Shown here: positions 24,823-32,523 of the stretch, one piece after another
Numbering within the stretch: the stretch's first letter is position 1
How the letters are laid out: every line of letters starts with the position of its first letter
Assembly (NCBI GenBank): GCA_015068555.1
Contig: SVKI01000013.1
Location: 1 to 36,754 of the forward strand
Source: Oscillospiraceae bacterium
GTDB taxonomy: Bacteria; Bacillota; Clostridia; UBA1381; UBA9506
DNA: 36,754 nt
Reading direction: 5' to 3'
The notes under the pieces: model-generated
The model's database searches: none
Seen by the model: the letters and a program-made list of their open reading frames with translations, nothing else
What the model was told of the DNA's origin: nothing
Translations under genes and position numbers: made by a program

Positions 24823-24846
24823 GGGGAAAAAGCTATTTTTCCCCTT
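24821..24846 (-). terminator. Hairpin at the end of the second TSUP gene
   Basis: An 11-bp stem (24821-24831 with 24836-24846) with a 4-base loop spans the stop codon of the second TSUP gene. The T run behind it on the minus strand is short, so it may be a weak terminator or may protect the mRNA end. Confidence 0.6.
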
Positions 24847-25210
24847 CTTTTTTAGAATTTTTATCCTTTTTAAAGATTTCATAAAGACCCATCACAAGCA
24901 AAAATCCGCCAAACAGTTTTCGCAGCAATCCACCGCTTAAAGTTCCTGCCAGCATAGCACCAAAAACAGAGCCGAAAACACCGGAGATAATAACCGGCCA
25001 GCCGACCTTTACCGCAACCGATTTATTGCGAAAGTGTATCCACAACGAGATGATAGCCGTTGGTATAAAAAACAAAAGATTAATGCCCTGCGCCTCATGC
25101 TGAGAAACCTTTGTAAAAAACAAAAGGGCCGGAATCAGAATTGTGCCGCCACCGATCCCCATACCGCTGATAACGCCTGCAAAAGCACCGGAAAGAATTG
25201 CCGCAATCAT
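24833..25210 (-). CDS. Half-size TSUP permease, second subunit
   Basis: This 125-residue membrane protein corresponds to one half of the TauE/SafE (TSUP) permease family, which exports sulfite, sulfoacetate or related anions. About four hydrophobic segments are present and the family motif appears as GMGIGGGTILIPAL in the first segment. The start at 25210 overlaps the preceding stop codon (ATGA), so it is probably translationally coupled; an upstream in-frame ATG has no ribosome binding site. Ordinary TSUP proteins are about 250 residues with two such halves. It ends in a lysine-rich tail. The substrate is unknown. Confidence 0.85.
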   Translation of the reverse strand: MIAAILSGAFAGVISGMGIGGGTILIPALLFFTKVSQHEAQGINLLFFIPTAIISLWIHFRNKSVAVKVGWPVIISGVFGSVFGAMLAGTLSGGLLRKLFGGFLLVMGLYEIFKKDKNSKKEGEK

Positions 25211-25581
25211 GAAAACACCACCATTCTGAAAGCTGCCACCAGCATGCACGCACCAAAAATTTTACGAATGACACCTGTCGGCAGTTTTTTAAGCAGTTTA
25301 GCCCCTATATACCCACCCGCTACACCACCGACGGAAACCTGTGCTGCAAGTCCATATTGTAAATGTCCGCCACGGCTGTAAAAATATAAACTCACCAAAG
25401 TAAACGCCAAAATAATTAAAATGGCTGTTGCATGTGCTTTTTTCTTTTCCAGATGCAGAAAGCGCTCCAAAAACGGCACAATAACAGTACCGCCACCGCT
25501 GCCAAACAAGCCATTTAAAAAACCCGCTATAAGTCCGCCTACAGCACACACAACATATTTGTTTTTAAGTATTTGTTTCAT
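25207..25581 (-). CDS. Half-size TSUP permease, first subunit
   Basis: This 124-residue protein is the other TSUP half, again with about four hydrophobic segments and the motif NGLFGSGGGTVIVPFL. The start at 25581 is chosen because GGAG lies seven bases upstream; an in-frame ATG at 25596 lacks one. Its stop overlaps the start of the second half by four bases. The pair most likely forms a heterodimer equal to one full-length permease. No clear promoter is seen in the 112 bases behind smc. Confidence 0.85.
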   Translation of the reverse strand: MKQILKNKYVVCAVGGLIAGFLNGLFGSGGGTVIVPFLERFLHLEKKKAHATAILIILAFTLVSLYFYSRGGHLQYGLAAQVSVGGVAGGYIGAKLLKKLPTGVIRKIFGACMLVAAFRMVVFS

Positions 25582-25644
25582 ACAACGACTCCGCATTTTT
25601 TTCTTACTATATGCAAAATTTCAGTTTTTTACTCATTAAAACTC

Positions 25645-25665
25645 GGTTTTCGTTATACAAAAAAA
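25645..25665. repeat. 21-bp repeat shared with the IS200 boundary
   Basis: This 21-base sequence is identical to 476-496. Both copies adjoin a terminator T tract and both have a small hairpin on the other side (here a 5-bp stem, 25638-25642 with 25646-25650). Its nature is unclear: an IS200-type end remnant or a conserved terminator tail. Confidence 0.6.
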
Positions 25666-25688
25666 GGCTGCAGCAAAATGCCACAGCC
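25666..25688 (-). terminator. Terminator of smc
   Basis: On the minus strand a 10-bp stem (two G-U pairs) with a 3-base loop is followed by seven T residues. It starts six bases after the smc stop codon. In the plus direction the stem has two mismatches, so it acts mainly for smc. Confidence 0.85.
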
Positions 25689-25693
25689 CATTT

Positions 25694-28600
25694 TTATACT
25701 TTTTCAATTTCATCAAGATCAAGCTTTAACAGCTTCGAAACACCCTTTTCTTGCATGGTTACACCATAAATCATATCCGCACATTCCATGGTACCGCGTC
25801 GATGCGTAACCAAGATGAACTGTGTTTGGCGACTGAAGCGTTTGATAAAATCAGCATACCGATATACATTGTTTTCATCCAGTGCCGCTTCAATTTCATC
25901 CAAAAAGCAGAAAGGCGTTGGCTTAATCCGCAAGATAGCAAACAATAAAGCAATGGCAGATAAGGCACGCTCTCCACCGGATAAAAGCAATAAGCTTTGC
26001 AACTTTTTGCCGGGTGGTTGCACATTGATTTGAATGCCACAGTTTAGAACATCGCTTTCATCTTCTAAAATTAAATCTGCACGGCCGCCGCCAAACAATT
26101 CTGTAAAGGTTGATTTGAAATGCCGTGCAATTTTATCAAATTCTTCCTTAAACTGTTTAGTCATAACCTTTTGCATCTCATCAATAATATGCAAAAGGTC
26201 GCGTTTCGCCTTATGCAGGTCATTACACTGATGTGTTAAAAATTCATATCGCTCAGTTACCGCTTGCAGTTCTTCTATGGAATCAATATTGATATTGCCA
26301 AGCGCGCGGATTTTACCACGGAGCGATGCAATTTCCTTGGCGATGAAGGCATCTGAGCCTAAATCCTGCTGCATAGTCTCTGCCTCGGAATAGGTCATCT
26401 CATATTCTTCCCACAATCTGCTGAGCGCCGTTTCTGACTCTGTCTCTGCCTTTTCTAAGCGCAACGAAAGTCGTTCTTGCTCTGTCTTTAAATTATATGC
26501 ACTTTCTCTTGTTTCTTTAGCATCCCCCTGCAGCGAGCGCAGCTCCTTTTCAGCATCCTGACGCTTTTGTGTAAGCTCTGCTGCAGACTTTGCATGCATA
26601 TCGCTTTCTGCTTTTTTATTCTTGGCATACGCATCTTTTTTCTCAATCTCAAGTTGATGTTCTGCGTTGGTGTTTTTAATTTCTCCCGCTTCTTGCGCAC
26701 GCAGCGTAATCATCGTTTGTGCCTGTGCAATTTCCTGCATAGTTTCTGCTATGCGTTCATTTTGCTGCGCAATCTCGTTACGCTTAGCTGTTTCTTCAAA
26801 GCCTTTTTCCAGAACACTGTCACTTAAGCTTTGTTTTTTGTATAAAACAGCTTCTGCGCTCTGCTCCAACTCATTTAACGCCAGGCGTTTATTTTGAATA
26901 TCCTGCTCGGCCAAGGCTAAATCCTCTTCTGCCCGCTTTGCATCCTGAAGCAGTTGCTTAGCCTCTTCCTCGGTTTGCAAAATGGCCTCCTCCACTTCGC
27001 GGATGGCATCTGTCAGGGTGGAAAGGAACAGGCCGTGGTGCGCACGGTCTCTGTCTAACACTAAAAGAATCTCTTTATTTTCGTTATATACGCTTTGTAA
27101 TTTTTCTCGCTGCTCTGCCTTGTCTAAAACAGCGCCTTCCAAGGCCGTTTGTTCTTTTTCCATAATTATCAGGCGGGATTCTGACTGCTTGATTTGTTCT
27201 TTTAATTCTTCTATTTCCTGTTCACGGCCTAAAAGCTGATTGCCCTTCATCTGGGATCCGCCGGCAATAGAGCCACCCGGATAAAAAATTTCTCCTTCTA
27301 AGGTAACAATCCTCAGGCTTTGTTTATACTTTCTTGAAATGGCAATAGCTCTGTCAAGCGTGTCAATCACAACGGTTTTACCGAGCAGATTCTGCACAAT
27401 ACCGATATACTGCTTATCATAGGTTACCAAATCGGATGCAAGACCAACATAACCCGGTTCATCTGCAACTTTGCTGACATCAAGCAACGATCCCTTCACG
27501 GCCGAAATCGGCATAAAGGTAGCGCGACCGGCGCCCAGTTTTTTGAGGCAGGCAATCGCCTCCTTTGCATCGGATTCGTCTGCAACCACAATATTTTGCA
27601 AAGAGCCACCAATAGCAGAACCGATAGCCGCCGCATATTCCTTTTTAACACCAATCAGTTTGGAAACAGGGCCGTGAATCGAAGCATGCTTGAGCATGCC
27701 GCTATCGTGCTCTTTCATAACCTCACGAACGCTTTTGTAATACCCTTCAAAGCTCTGCTCCATTTCGCTCAACAAATGAAGTCTCGTTTTCTTTTGGTTG
27801 ACCTGTTGCACGAGCTCCTGCATCTTTTGAGAATATGCCTGCAGTTTTTCTTCTAATCCTGCTTCTTCATTTTCCAGTGTCTGCAAGTCTTTTTCAAGGC
27901 CTGCTAAAAACTCTTGTTTGCGGTTATATTCCGTGACAATACTATCATCTTTTTCTTTTTGTGTAGATAGTTTTTCCTTTTTTTCAGCAAGATCCGCCTC
28001 ATACTCTCTGCGGCGATTCTTGATGTTCTGCTCCATCAGGGAAACATTGGAAAGCTTGATTTTCTTTTCCGATGAGCGCTCAAATGCCGCCTGAATCTCC
28101 AGTTTCAACTTATCAATTTCTTCACCGTGTTCGCCGCTGTCTTCGTTAAAATTCAGCAGTTGTTGGCTGAGTTCTTCTTTTTTTGATTCCAAAATTTTAA
28201 GTTCTTCCTCAAGCTGCACAAGGTGCTGCTTCTGTTCGATAAGAGCTTGCTCTGCACGTGTCTTACCTTCAGTAAATGCAAGGGATTCTTTTTCGATTCG
28301 CTCCAAAAGGCGTCCATTACCCTCTATGGTGCTTTTCAAAACCTCAATTTCGCGTTCGCAAACCACCATAGCTTCTTCGGCGGCCTGCTTGTCGTTGTTT
28401 TCCTTTGCAATGGCTTCATCCAGTTCTTCAAACTGACGGTATAAGAACTCCTGCGCCTCATCAGCCACAGATAGTGCTTGCTCCACTTCGGCAAGTTGAT
28501 GGGTGATCGCATCAATTTTTTCCACCAGGCCGGCAGTCTGTTCTTTTGTTTTAGCCACGGTTCTGATAACGGAATTTACATCGTATAACTTGAGTTCATC

Positions 28601-29257
28601 CCTTAAATTCAAATATTTTTTGGCTTTTTCCGCTTGCTTGGTTAAGGGTTCTATCTGCCCTTCCAGCTCAACAATAATATCGGATACGCGTTCAATATTT
28701 TCGTCTGTATGCTTCAGTTTTCGTTCCGCTTCCTCTTTGCGATAGCGGTATTTTGAAATTCCGGCAGCTTCTTCGAAAATCTCGCGTCTGTCTTCTGATT
28801 TAGATGATAAAATTTCATCAATTTTGCCTTGTCCTACCATGGAATAACCGTCTCGTCCCAAGCCGGTATCCATAAAAACTTCGTGTATATCTTTTAAACG
28901 GCAGGGCGCATGATTGATAAAATATTGGCTTTCGCCTGAGGCATACACCTTTCTTGTGATAAACAATTCATCAAAATCTGAGCGGAATGTTTTTTCTTTA
29001 TTATCAAGGTGCAACGTCACTTCAGCAAAGCCCAACCGTTTTCTGGCTTCTGTGCCGTTAAAGATAACATCTTCCATTTTGCCGCCGCGCAACGCCTTGG
29101 CACTTTGCTCGCCAAGCACCCAACGAACCGCATCGGAGATATTGCTTTTGCCGCTTCCGTTGGGGCCGACAATCGCCGTTATGCCCTCGCTGAAGTTTAA
29201 CTCTATGCTGTCTGCAAAGGACTTAAAACCCTGCATCTTCAGACCTTTTAAATGCAT
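25694..29257 (-). CDS. smc: Chromosome segregation ATPase SMC
   Basis: SMC compacts and separates chromosomes together with ScpA and ScpB. The 1187-residue length is standard. The Walker A motif GPNGSGKSN is at residues 31-39. Two long coiled-coil arms flank a hinge (about 510-670) containing ASIHGPVSKLIGV. The C-terminal head carries the signature LLLSGGERALSA and Walker B FCFLDEIEAALD. The gene closes the rnc - radical SAM - smc run, a common order in Clostridia, and ends in its own terminator. ftsY, which often follows smc, is replaced here by the TSUP genes. Confidence 0.98.
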   Translation of the reverse strand: MHLKGLKMQGFKSFADSIELNFSEGITAIVGPNGSGKSNISDAVRWVLGEQSAKALRGGKMEDVIFNGTEARKRLGFAEVTLHLDNKEKTFRSDFDELFITRKVYASGESQYFINHAPCRLKDIHEVFMDTGLGRDGYSMVGQGKIDEILSSKSEDRREIFEEAAGISKYRYRKEEAERKLKHTDENIERVSDIIVELEGQIEPLTKQAEKAKKYLNLRDELKLYDVNSVIRTVAKTKEQTAGLVEKIDAITHQLAEVEQALSVADEAQEFLYRQFEELDEAIAKENNDKQAAEEAMVVCEREIEVLKSTIEGNGRLLERIEKESLAFTEGKTRAEQALIEQKQHLVQLEEELKILESKKEELSQQLLNFNEDSGEHGEEIDKLKLEIQAAFERSSEKKIKLSNVSLMEQNIKNRRREYEADLAEKKEKLSTQKEKDDSIVTEYNRKQEFLAGLEKDLQTLENEEAGLEEKLQAYSQKMQELVQQVNQKKTRLHLLSEMEQSFEGYYKSVREVMKEHDSGMLKHASIHGPVSKLIGVKKEYAAAIGSAIGGSLQNIVVADESDAKEAIACLKKLGAGRATFMPISAVKGSLLDVSKVADEPGYVGLASDLVTYDKQYIGIVQNLLGKTVVIDTLDRAIAISRKYKQSLRIVTLEGEIFYPGGSIAGGSQMKGNQLLGREQEIEELKEQIKQSESRLIIMEKEQTALEGAVLDKAEQREKLQSVYNENKEILLVLDRDRAHHGLFLSTLTDAIREVEEAILQTEEEAKQLLQDAKRAEEDLALAEQDIQNKRLALNELEQSAEAVLYKKQSLSDSVLEKGFEETAKRNEIAQQNERIAETMQEIAQAQTMITLRAQEAGEIKNTNAEHQLEIEKKDAYAKNKKAESDMHAKSAAELTQKRQDAEKELRSLQGDAKETRESAYNLKTEQERLSLRLEKAETESETALSRLWEEYEMTYSEAETMQQDLGSDAFIAKEIASLRGKIRALGNINIDSIEELQAVTERYEFLTHQCNDLHKAKRDLLHIIDEMQKVMTKQFKEEFDKIARHFKSTFTELFGGGRADLILEDESDVLNCGIQINVQPPGKKLQSLLLLSGGERALSAIALLFAILRIKPTPFCFLDEIEAALDENNVYRYADFIKRFSRQTQFILVTHRRGTMECADMIYGVTMQEKGVSKLLKLDLDEIEKV

Positions 29258-29292
29258 ATTGCTACCAAAACCTTTCTTTCAGATTTTGTTGT

Positions 29293-30300
29293 TTAGCGGA
29301 TGGGCGTTAAGACCTTAAACGACCCTCTCCTCATGCTTTCTGCATGGATAATTTTAATGTCTTCAAAGCCGAATTCTTCTTTCAGCTTCATGATATTCTT
29401 CTTTCGGTGACCGCAAAGCACGGAAACATAAGAAGGGTGCATCTGCAAACGCAGAAATTTCGAGGGGTATCCCGTGACCGCCTTCTTTAATTCATCATAG
29501 CAGGCCGCCGACAGAACAAGTTCACCAAAAGACGGATGGTATGGGCCTGCCAACACGTCCTCCGGCTTCATGTTCAAAAGCCCCATGCGAATCACATCAA
29601 TCTGTTTGGCTGTGAATATCTGATACAACTGTTTACACCAGTCAACCGCATCATCCAATGAAAGAGGTTGATATTTATTTGCCTTCCAAAGTTCAGCAAG
29701 TGCCGTTTCCTTAATGACTAATGTGGGATACATGCGCACGCATGCAGGCTCCATTTCGCAAAATGCTTCTGCTGTTTGAAGCGTTTTTTTAAGAGTATCG
29801 CCGGGCAGGCCAATCATCATTTGCAGGCCAAGACCCAGGCCATTTGCTTTTATCATGCGGGCAGCTTCAACCGTTTGCACCGCTTCGTGTCCGCGGTTAG
29901 CACGCTTTAGCACCTCATCATCCATGGATTGTGCACCTAATTCCACCGTTGTAACGCCAAAGCGCAGCAACCTGTCAATCACTTCCTGATTGATATAATC
30001 AGGTCGTGTTGAAAGTCTGATTCCGTCTAATATGCCCTGTTTTTTTGCCTCAAGTGCCGGCTTTAAAAGGGCTTCCTGCACAGCAGGTGAAATACCGGTA
30101 AAGCTTCCTCCAAAGAAGCCGATTTCTAATGTTTCCCGTTCCTGTTTATGCTTTGCTGCAATCTGAATCAGCTCTTGTACGCGTTCAGCTGTAACCTGTT
30201 GAAGCTCTCCTGTTATCTTTTTTTGATTACAAAACAAGCAGTCCTGCGGACAGCCTAAGTGAGGCACAAATACAGGAATGGTTTTATGTTTTTTATTCAC
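29293..30300 (-). CDS. Elp3-like radical SAM protein
   Basis: This 335-residue protein is a radical S-adenosylmethionine enzyme. The cluster motif LGCPQDCLFCNQ lies about 17-28 residues from the start, and the SAM-binding segments GFFGGSF, STRPDYIN and MIGLPGD follow in order, as in the Elp3-like branch. The start is a GTG at 30300 with GGAGG six bases upstream; it overlaps the rnc end by eight bases. A longer ATG frame reaching back to 30381 only reads the rnc C-terminus in a wrong frame. The family is often encoded between rnc and smc in Clostridia; its substrate is unknown to me. Confidence 0.88.
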   Translation of the reverse strand: MNKKHKTIPVFVPHLGCPQDCLFCNQKKITGELQQVTAERVQELIQIAAKHKQERETLEIGFFGGSFTGISPAVQEALLKPALEAKKQGILDGIRLSTRPDYINQEVIDRLLRFGVTTVELGAQSMDDEVLKRANRGHEAVQTVEAARMIKANGLGLGLQMMIGLPGDTLKKTLQTAEAFCEMEPACVRMYPTLVIKETALAELWKANKYQPLSLDDAVDWCKQLYQIFTAKQIDVIRMGLLNMKPEDVLAGPYHPSFGELVLSAACYDELKKAVTGYPSKFLRLQMHPSYVSVLCGHRKKNIMKLKEEFGFEDIKIIHAESMRRGSFKVLTPIR

Positions 30301-30991
30301 AAGCAACCTCCAAGTTATCCAAAGCATTACGTGCCGCAGCCTGCTCTGCATTTTTTTTACTGTTGCCTTCGCCTGTGCCAAGAACTTTTCCGTTCACCGT
30401 AACCTGTACCACAAATGTTTTCTGATGATCGGGACCAAAGTCATCCGTCACCTCATAATGAATATCAGCATTACCATTTGTTTGAACTTGTTCCTGCAAG
30501 GCTGTTTTATAATCCATAAAGCTTTTGCCTTGTACCGCAAGTAAAATAGTTTCATACAACTGACCAAGCAGCCATTCGCGGACCACCCGGATACCGCTAT
30601 CCAGATAAATAGCCGCAATCACAGCTTCAAAGGCATCTGCTAAAATGGAGCGGCGTGTTCTGCCGCCTGTCATTTCCTCGCCTTTGCCTAAAATCAAAAA
30701 CTTGCCAAGCTCAATATTTTGCGCGCATAGCGATAAAGACCGCTCACAAACAATGGTAGCGCGGGCTTTTGTCAATCCGCCTTCGGGCATACTTTGATAG
30801 TTTTCGAACAGGTAGTTACTTACAATCAAACTTAAAACGGAATCCCCCAAAAACTCCAATCGCTCGTTAAAGGGCAGATTTTTACGGCGATTTTCGTTGG
30901 CATAAGAGCTATGCGTTAACGCCGTTTTTAAAAGGGATTTATCTGTAAAACTATATCCGATGATTTCTTCAAATTCATTCAGTTTATTCAT
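30293..30991 (-). CDS. rnc: Ribonuclease III
   Basis: RNase III cuts double-stranded RNA in rRNA and mRNA processing. The 232-residue protein has the catalytic signature ERLEFLGDSVL (about residues 43-53) and a second acidic helix in DAFEAVIAAIYLD. A C-terminal double-stranded RNA-binding domain ends with KKNAEQAAARNAL. The start at 30991 is chosen for GGAGAGG six bases upstream; an ATG five codons earlier has none. It follows acpP beyond a strong terminator and no promoter is visible in between, so expression may rely on read-through. Confidence 0.96.
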   Translation of the reverse strand: MNKLNEFEEIIGYSFTDKSLLKTALTHSSYANENRRKNLPFNERLEFLGDSVLSLIVSNYLFENYQSMPEGGLTKARATIVCERSLSLCAQNIELGKFLILGKGEEMTGGRTRRSILADAFEAVIAAIYLDSGIRVVREWLLGQLYETILLAVQGKSFMDYKTALQEQVQTNGNADIHYEVTDDFGPDHQKTFVVQVTVNGKVLGTGEGNSKKNAEQAAARNALDNLEVACE

Positions 30992-31039
30992 AAGTAACCT
31001 CTCCATCTATCCAATCTGCGCCCTTTTGCGTTCATCTCT

Positions 31040-31074
31040 AAAAGAGGCTGTAGCATTTTGCTACAGCCTCTTTT
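31040..31074. terminator. Bidirectional-type terminator after acpP
   Basis: A perfect 16-bp stem (31040-31055 with 31059-31074) with a TTT loop is flanked by A and T runs. It has the same core as the hairpins at 5330-5378 and 36356-36392. It stands between acpP and rnc. Confidence 0.88.
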
Positions 31075-31086
31075 ATTAAATAGCAA

Positions 31087-31314
31087 TCAGGACTGTGCCT
31101 TGATGTAGTTGACAACATCAGCTACTGTTCTGATCGATTCAGCCTCGCCATCAGAAACCTCCATATCAAACTCTTCTTCAAGCGCCATGATAAGTTCCAC
31201 AATATCTAACGAATCTGCACCTAAATCATCAATAAAGGCTGTTTCCATCGTAACTGAATTCTTATCAACACCTAATTGTTCAACAATAATGTTTTGTACT
31301 TTTTCAAATACCAT
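31087..31314 (-). CDS. acpP: Acyl carrier protein
   Basis: ACP carries growing fatty acids on a phosphopantetheine arm. The 75-residue protein has the attachment Ser35 in [18 protein letters not shown]. The start at 31314 is chosen because GGAGG lies eight bases upstream; a GTG three codons earlier overlaps that site. The protein is strongly acidic, as usual. It follows plsX by about 85 bases, and the fabD and fabG genes that often sit between these genes are absent. Confidence 0.97.
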   Translation of the reverse strand: MVFEKVQNIIVEQLGVDKNSVTMETAFIDDLGADSLDIVELIMALEEEFDMEVSDGEAESIRTVADVVNYIKAQS

Positions 31315-31399
31315 ACTACTCACCTCCGCATATTTACTGACTCTTACGAGGCAGAGTTGCCTGTTTTATATGATTTGTTGAAAACTACAAACAGATTGT

Positions 31400-32422
31400 T
31401 TATAGTTCACCATCATCAACTACTTCCTCTGCAACATACAAAGAAAGTGATTGCTTGATTTTTTCATTAACGCCTGTTTCCACATAGCGGGCAGCCGCAA
31501 TCACTGCATTTTTAATGGCTTTGGCATCAGAGCTGCCATGTGCCTTAAACACTACGCCATCAATGCCCAAAAATGGCGCACCACCGTATTCAGAATAATC
31601 CATACGGCGTTTCACTTTAACCAGTCCGGGTTTTAAAACAGCTGCAGCCAGTTTACTGAATATATTTTTATAAAACGCTTCTTTCAGCATAGAGAACAGC
31701 GCTGAAGCCGAGCCTTCAATCAGCTTAATCACAACATTACCTGTGAATCCGTCACACACGATCACATCAGCGAGTCCATAAGGAACATCACGTGGCTCAA
31801 TGTTACCGATAAAATTAACGGGAGCCGTTTTAAGCAGTTGGTGTGTTTCCTTGGTGAGCGCATTTCCCTTTGCTTCTTCAGCACCAATGTTTAACAAAGC
31901 AACACGCGGATTTTTTATATCTAACACGTTCTCAGCATACACGGCACCCATTTGCGCAAACTGAACGAGTTGGGCAGGACGGCAATCGGCGTTAGCTCCG
32001 ATATCCAAAATAACACTCGGAGTACCCACCGTCGGCATCACAGTCGTTAAGGCTGGGCGCTTTACGCCATCCATACGGCCTAAATAACGGAATGATCCGG
32101 CCAGGTAAGCACCGGTATTTCCCGCTGAAACAACAGCGTCTGCTTCACCTGTTTTAACCAGATTTAAAGCAACAACCAAAGAGGAATCTTTTTTACGGCG
32201 AATGGCCTCAACCGGCACATCACCCGTTTCGATAATCTCCTCAGCATTATGAATGCGAATTTTCCCTGTGGGAACTTCTTCTTTTTTAAGTAACTCGGCA
32301 ATGACTTTTTCTTTGCCGACCAAAATGATTTCAGCGTCACACATAGAAGCCGCTGCAACGCAACCTTTTACCACGGCTTCCGGGGCATTGTCACCGCCAA
32401 AAGCATCTACTGCAATTTTCAA
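31400..32422 (-). CDS. plsX: Phosphate acyltransferase PlsX
   Basis: PlsX makes acyl phosphate from acyl-ACP for the first step of phospholipid synthesis. The 340-residue length is typical. The N-terminus KIAVDAFGGDNAPEAVVKG and the segments VVSAGNTGAY and VCDGFTGNVVIK are hallmarks. The start is a TTG at 32422 with AGGAGG eight bases upstream. It comes first in a plsX-acpP pair, driven by a promoter that overlaps the end of uvrC. No FapR-like operator was recognised. Confidence 0.96.
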   Translation of the reverse strand: MKIAVDAFGGDNAPEAVVKGCVAAASMCDAEIILVGKEKVIAELLKKEEVPTGKIRIHNAEEIIETGDVPVEAIRRKKDSSLVVALNLVKTGEADAVVSAGNTGAYLAGSFRYLGRMDGVKRPALTTVMPTVGTPSVILDIGANADCRPAQLVQFAQMGAVYAENVLDIKNPRVALLNIGAEEAKGNALTKETHQLLKTAPVNFIGNIEPRDVPYGLADVIVCDGFTGNVVIKLIEGSASALFSMLKEAFYKNIFSKLAAAVLKPGLVKVKRRMDYSEYGGAPFLGIDGVVFKAHGSSDAKAIKNAVIAAARYVETGVNEKIKQSLSLYVAEEVVDDGEL

Positions 32423-32494
32423 GCCAATATCCTCCTATTCATTATTTCAGCCGGCAGACAAAATTGCCTGCAGAACGGAATTAGCCATATAAAA

Positions 32495-32523
32495 AGTATA
32501 TTATAAAACGCCAGAAAATTCAA
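32495..32523 (-). promoter_or_regulatory. Promoter of plsX
   Basis: On the minus strand TTGAAT (32518-32523) and TATACT (32495-32500) are 17 bases apart. The -35 box overlaps the last bases of uvrC. Confidence 0.7.

Noticed and set aside
30301-30381. N-terminal extension of the radical SAM gene from an upstream ATG
   Set aside because: It lies entirely in the rnc C-terminus read in another frame; the GTG at 30300 has GGAGG six bases upstream.
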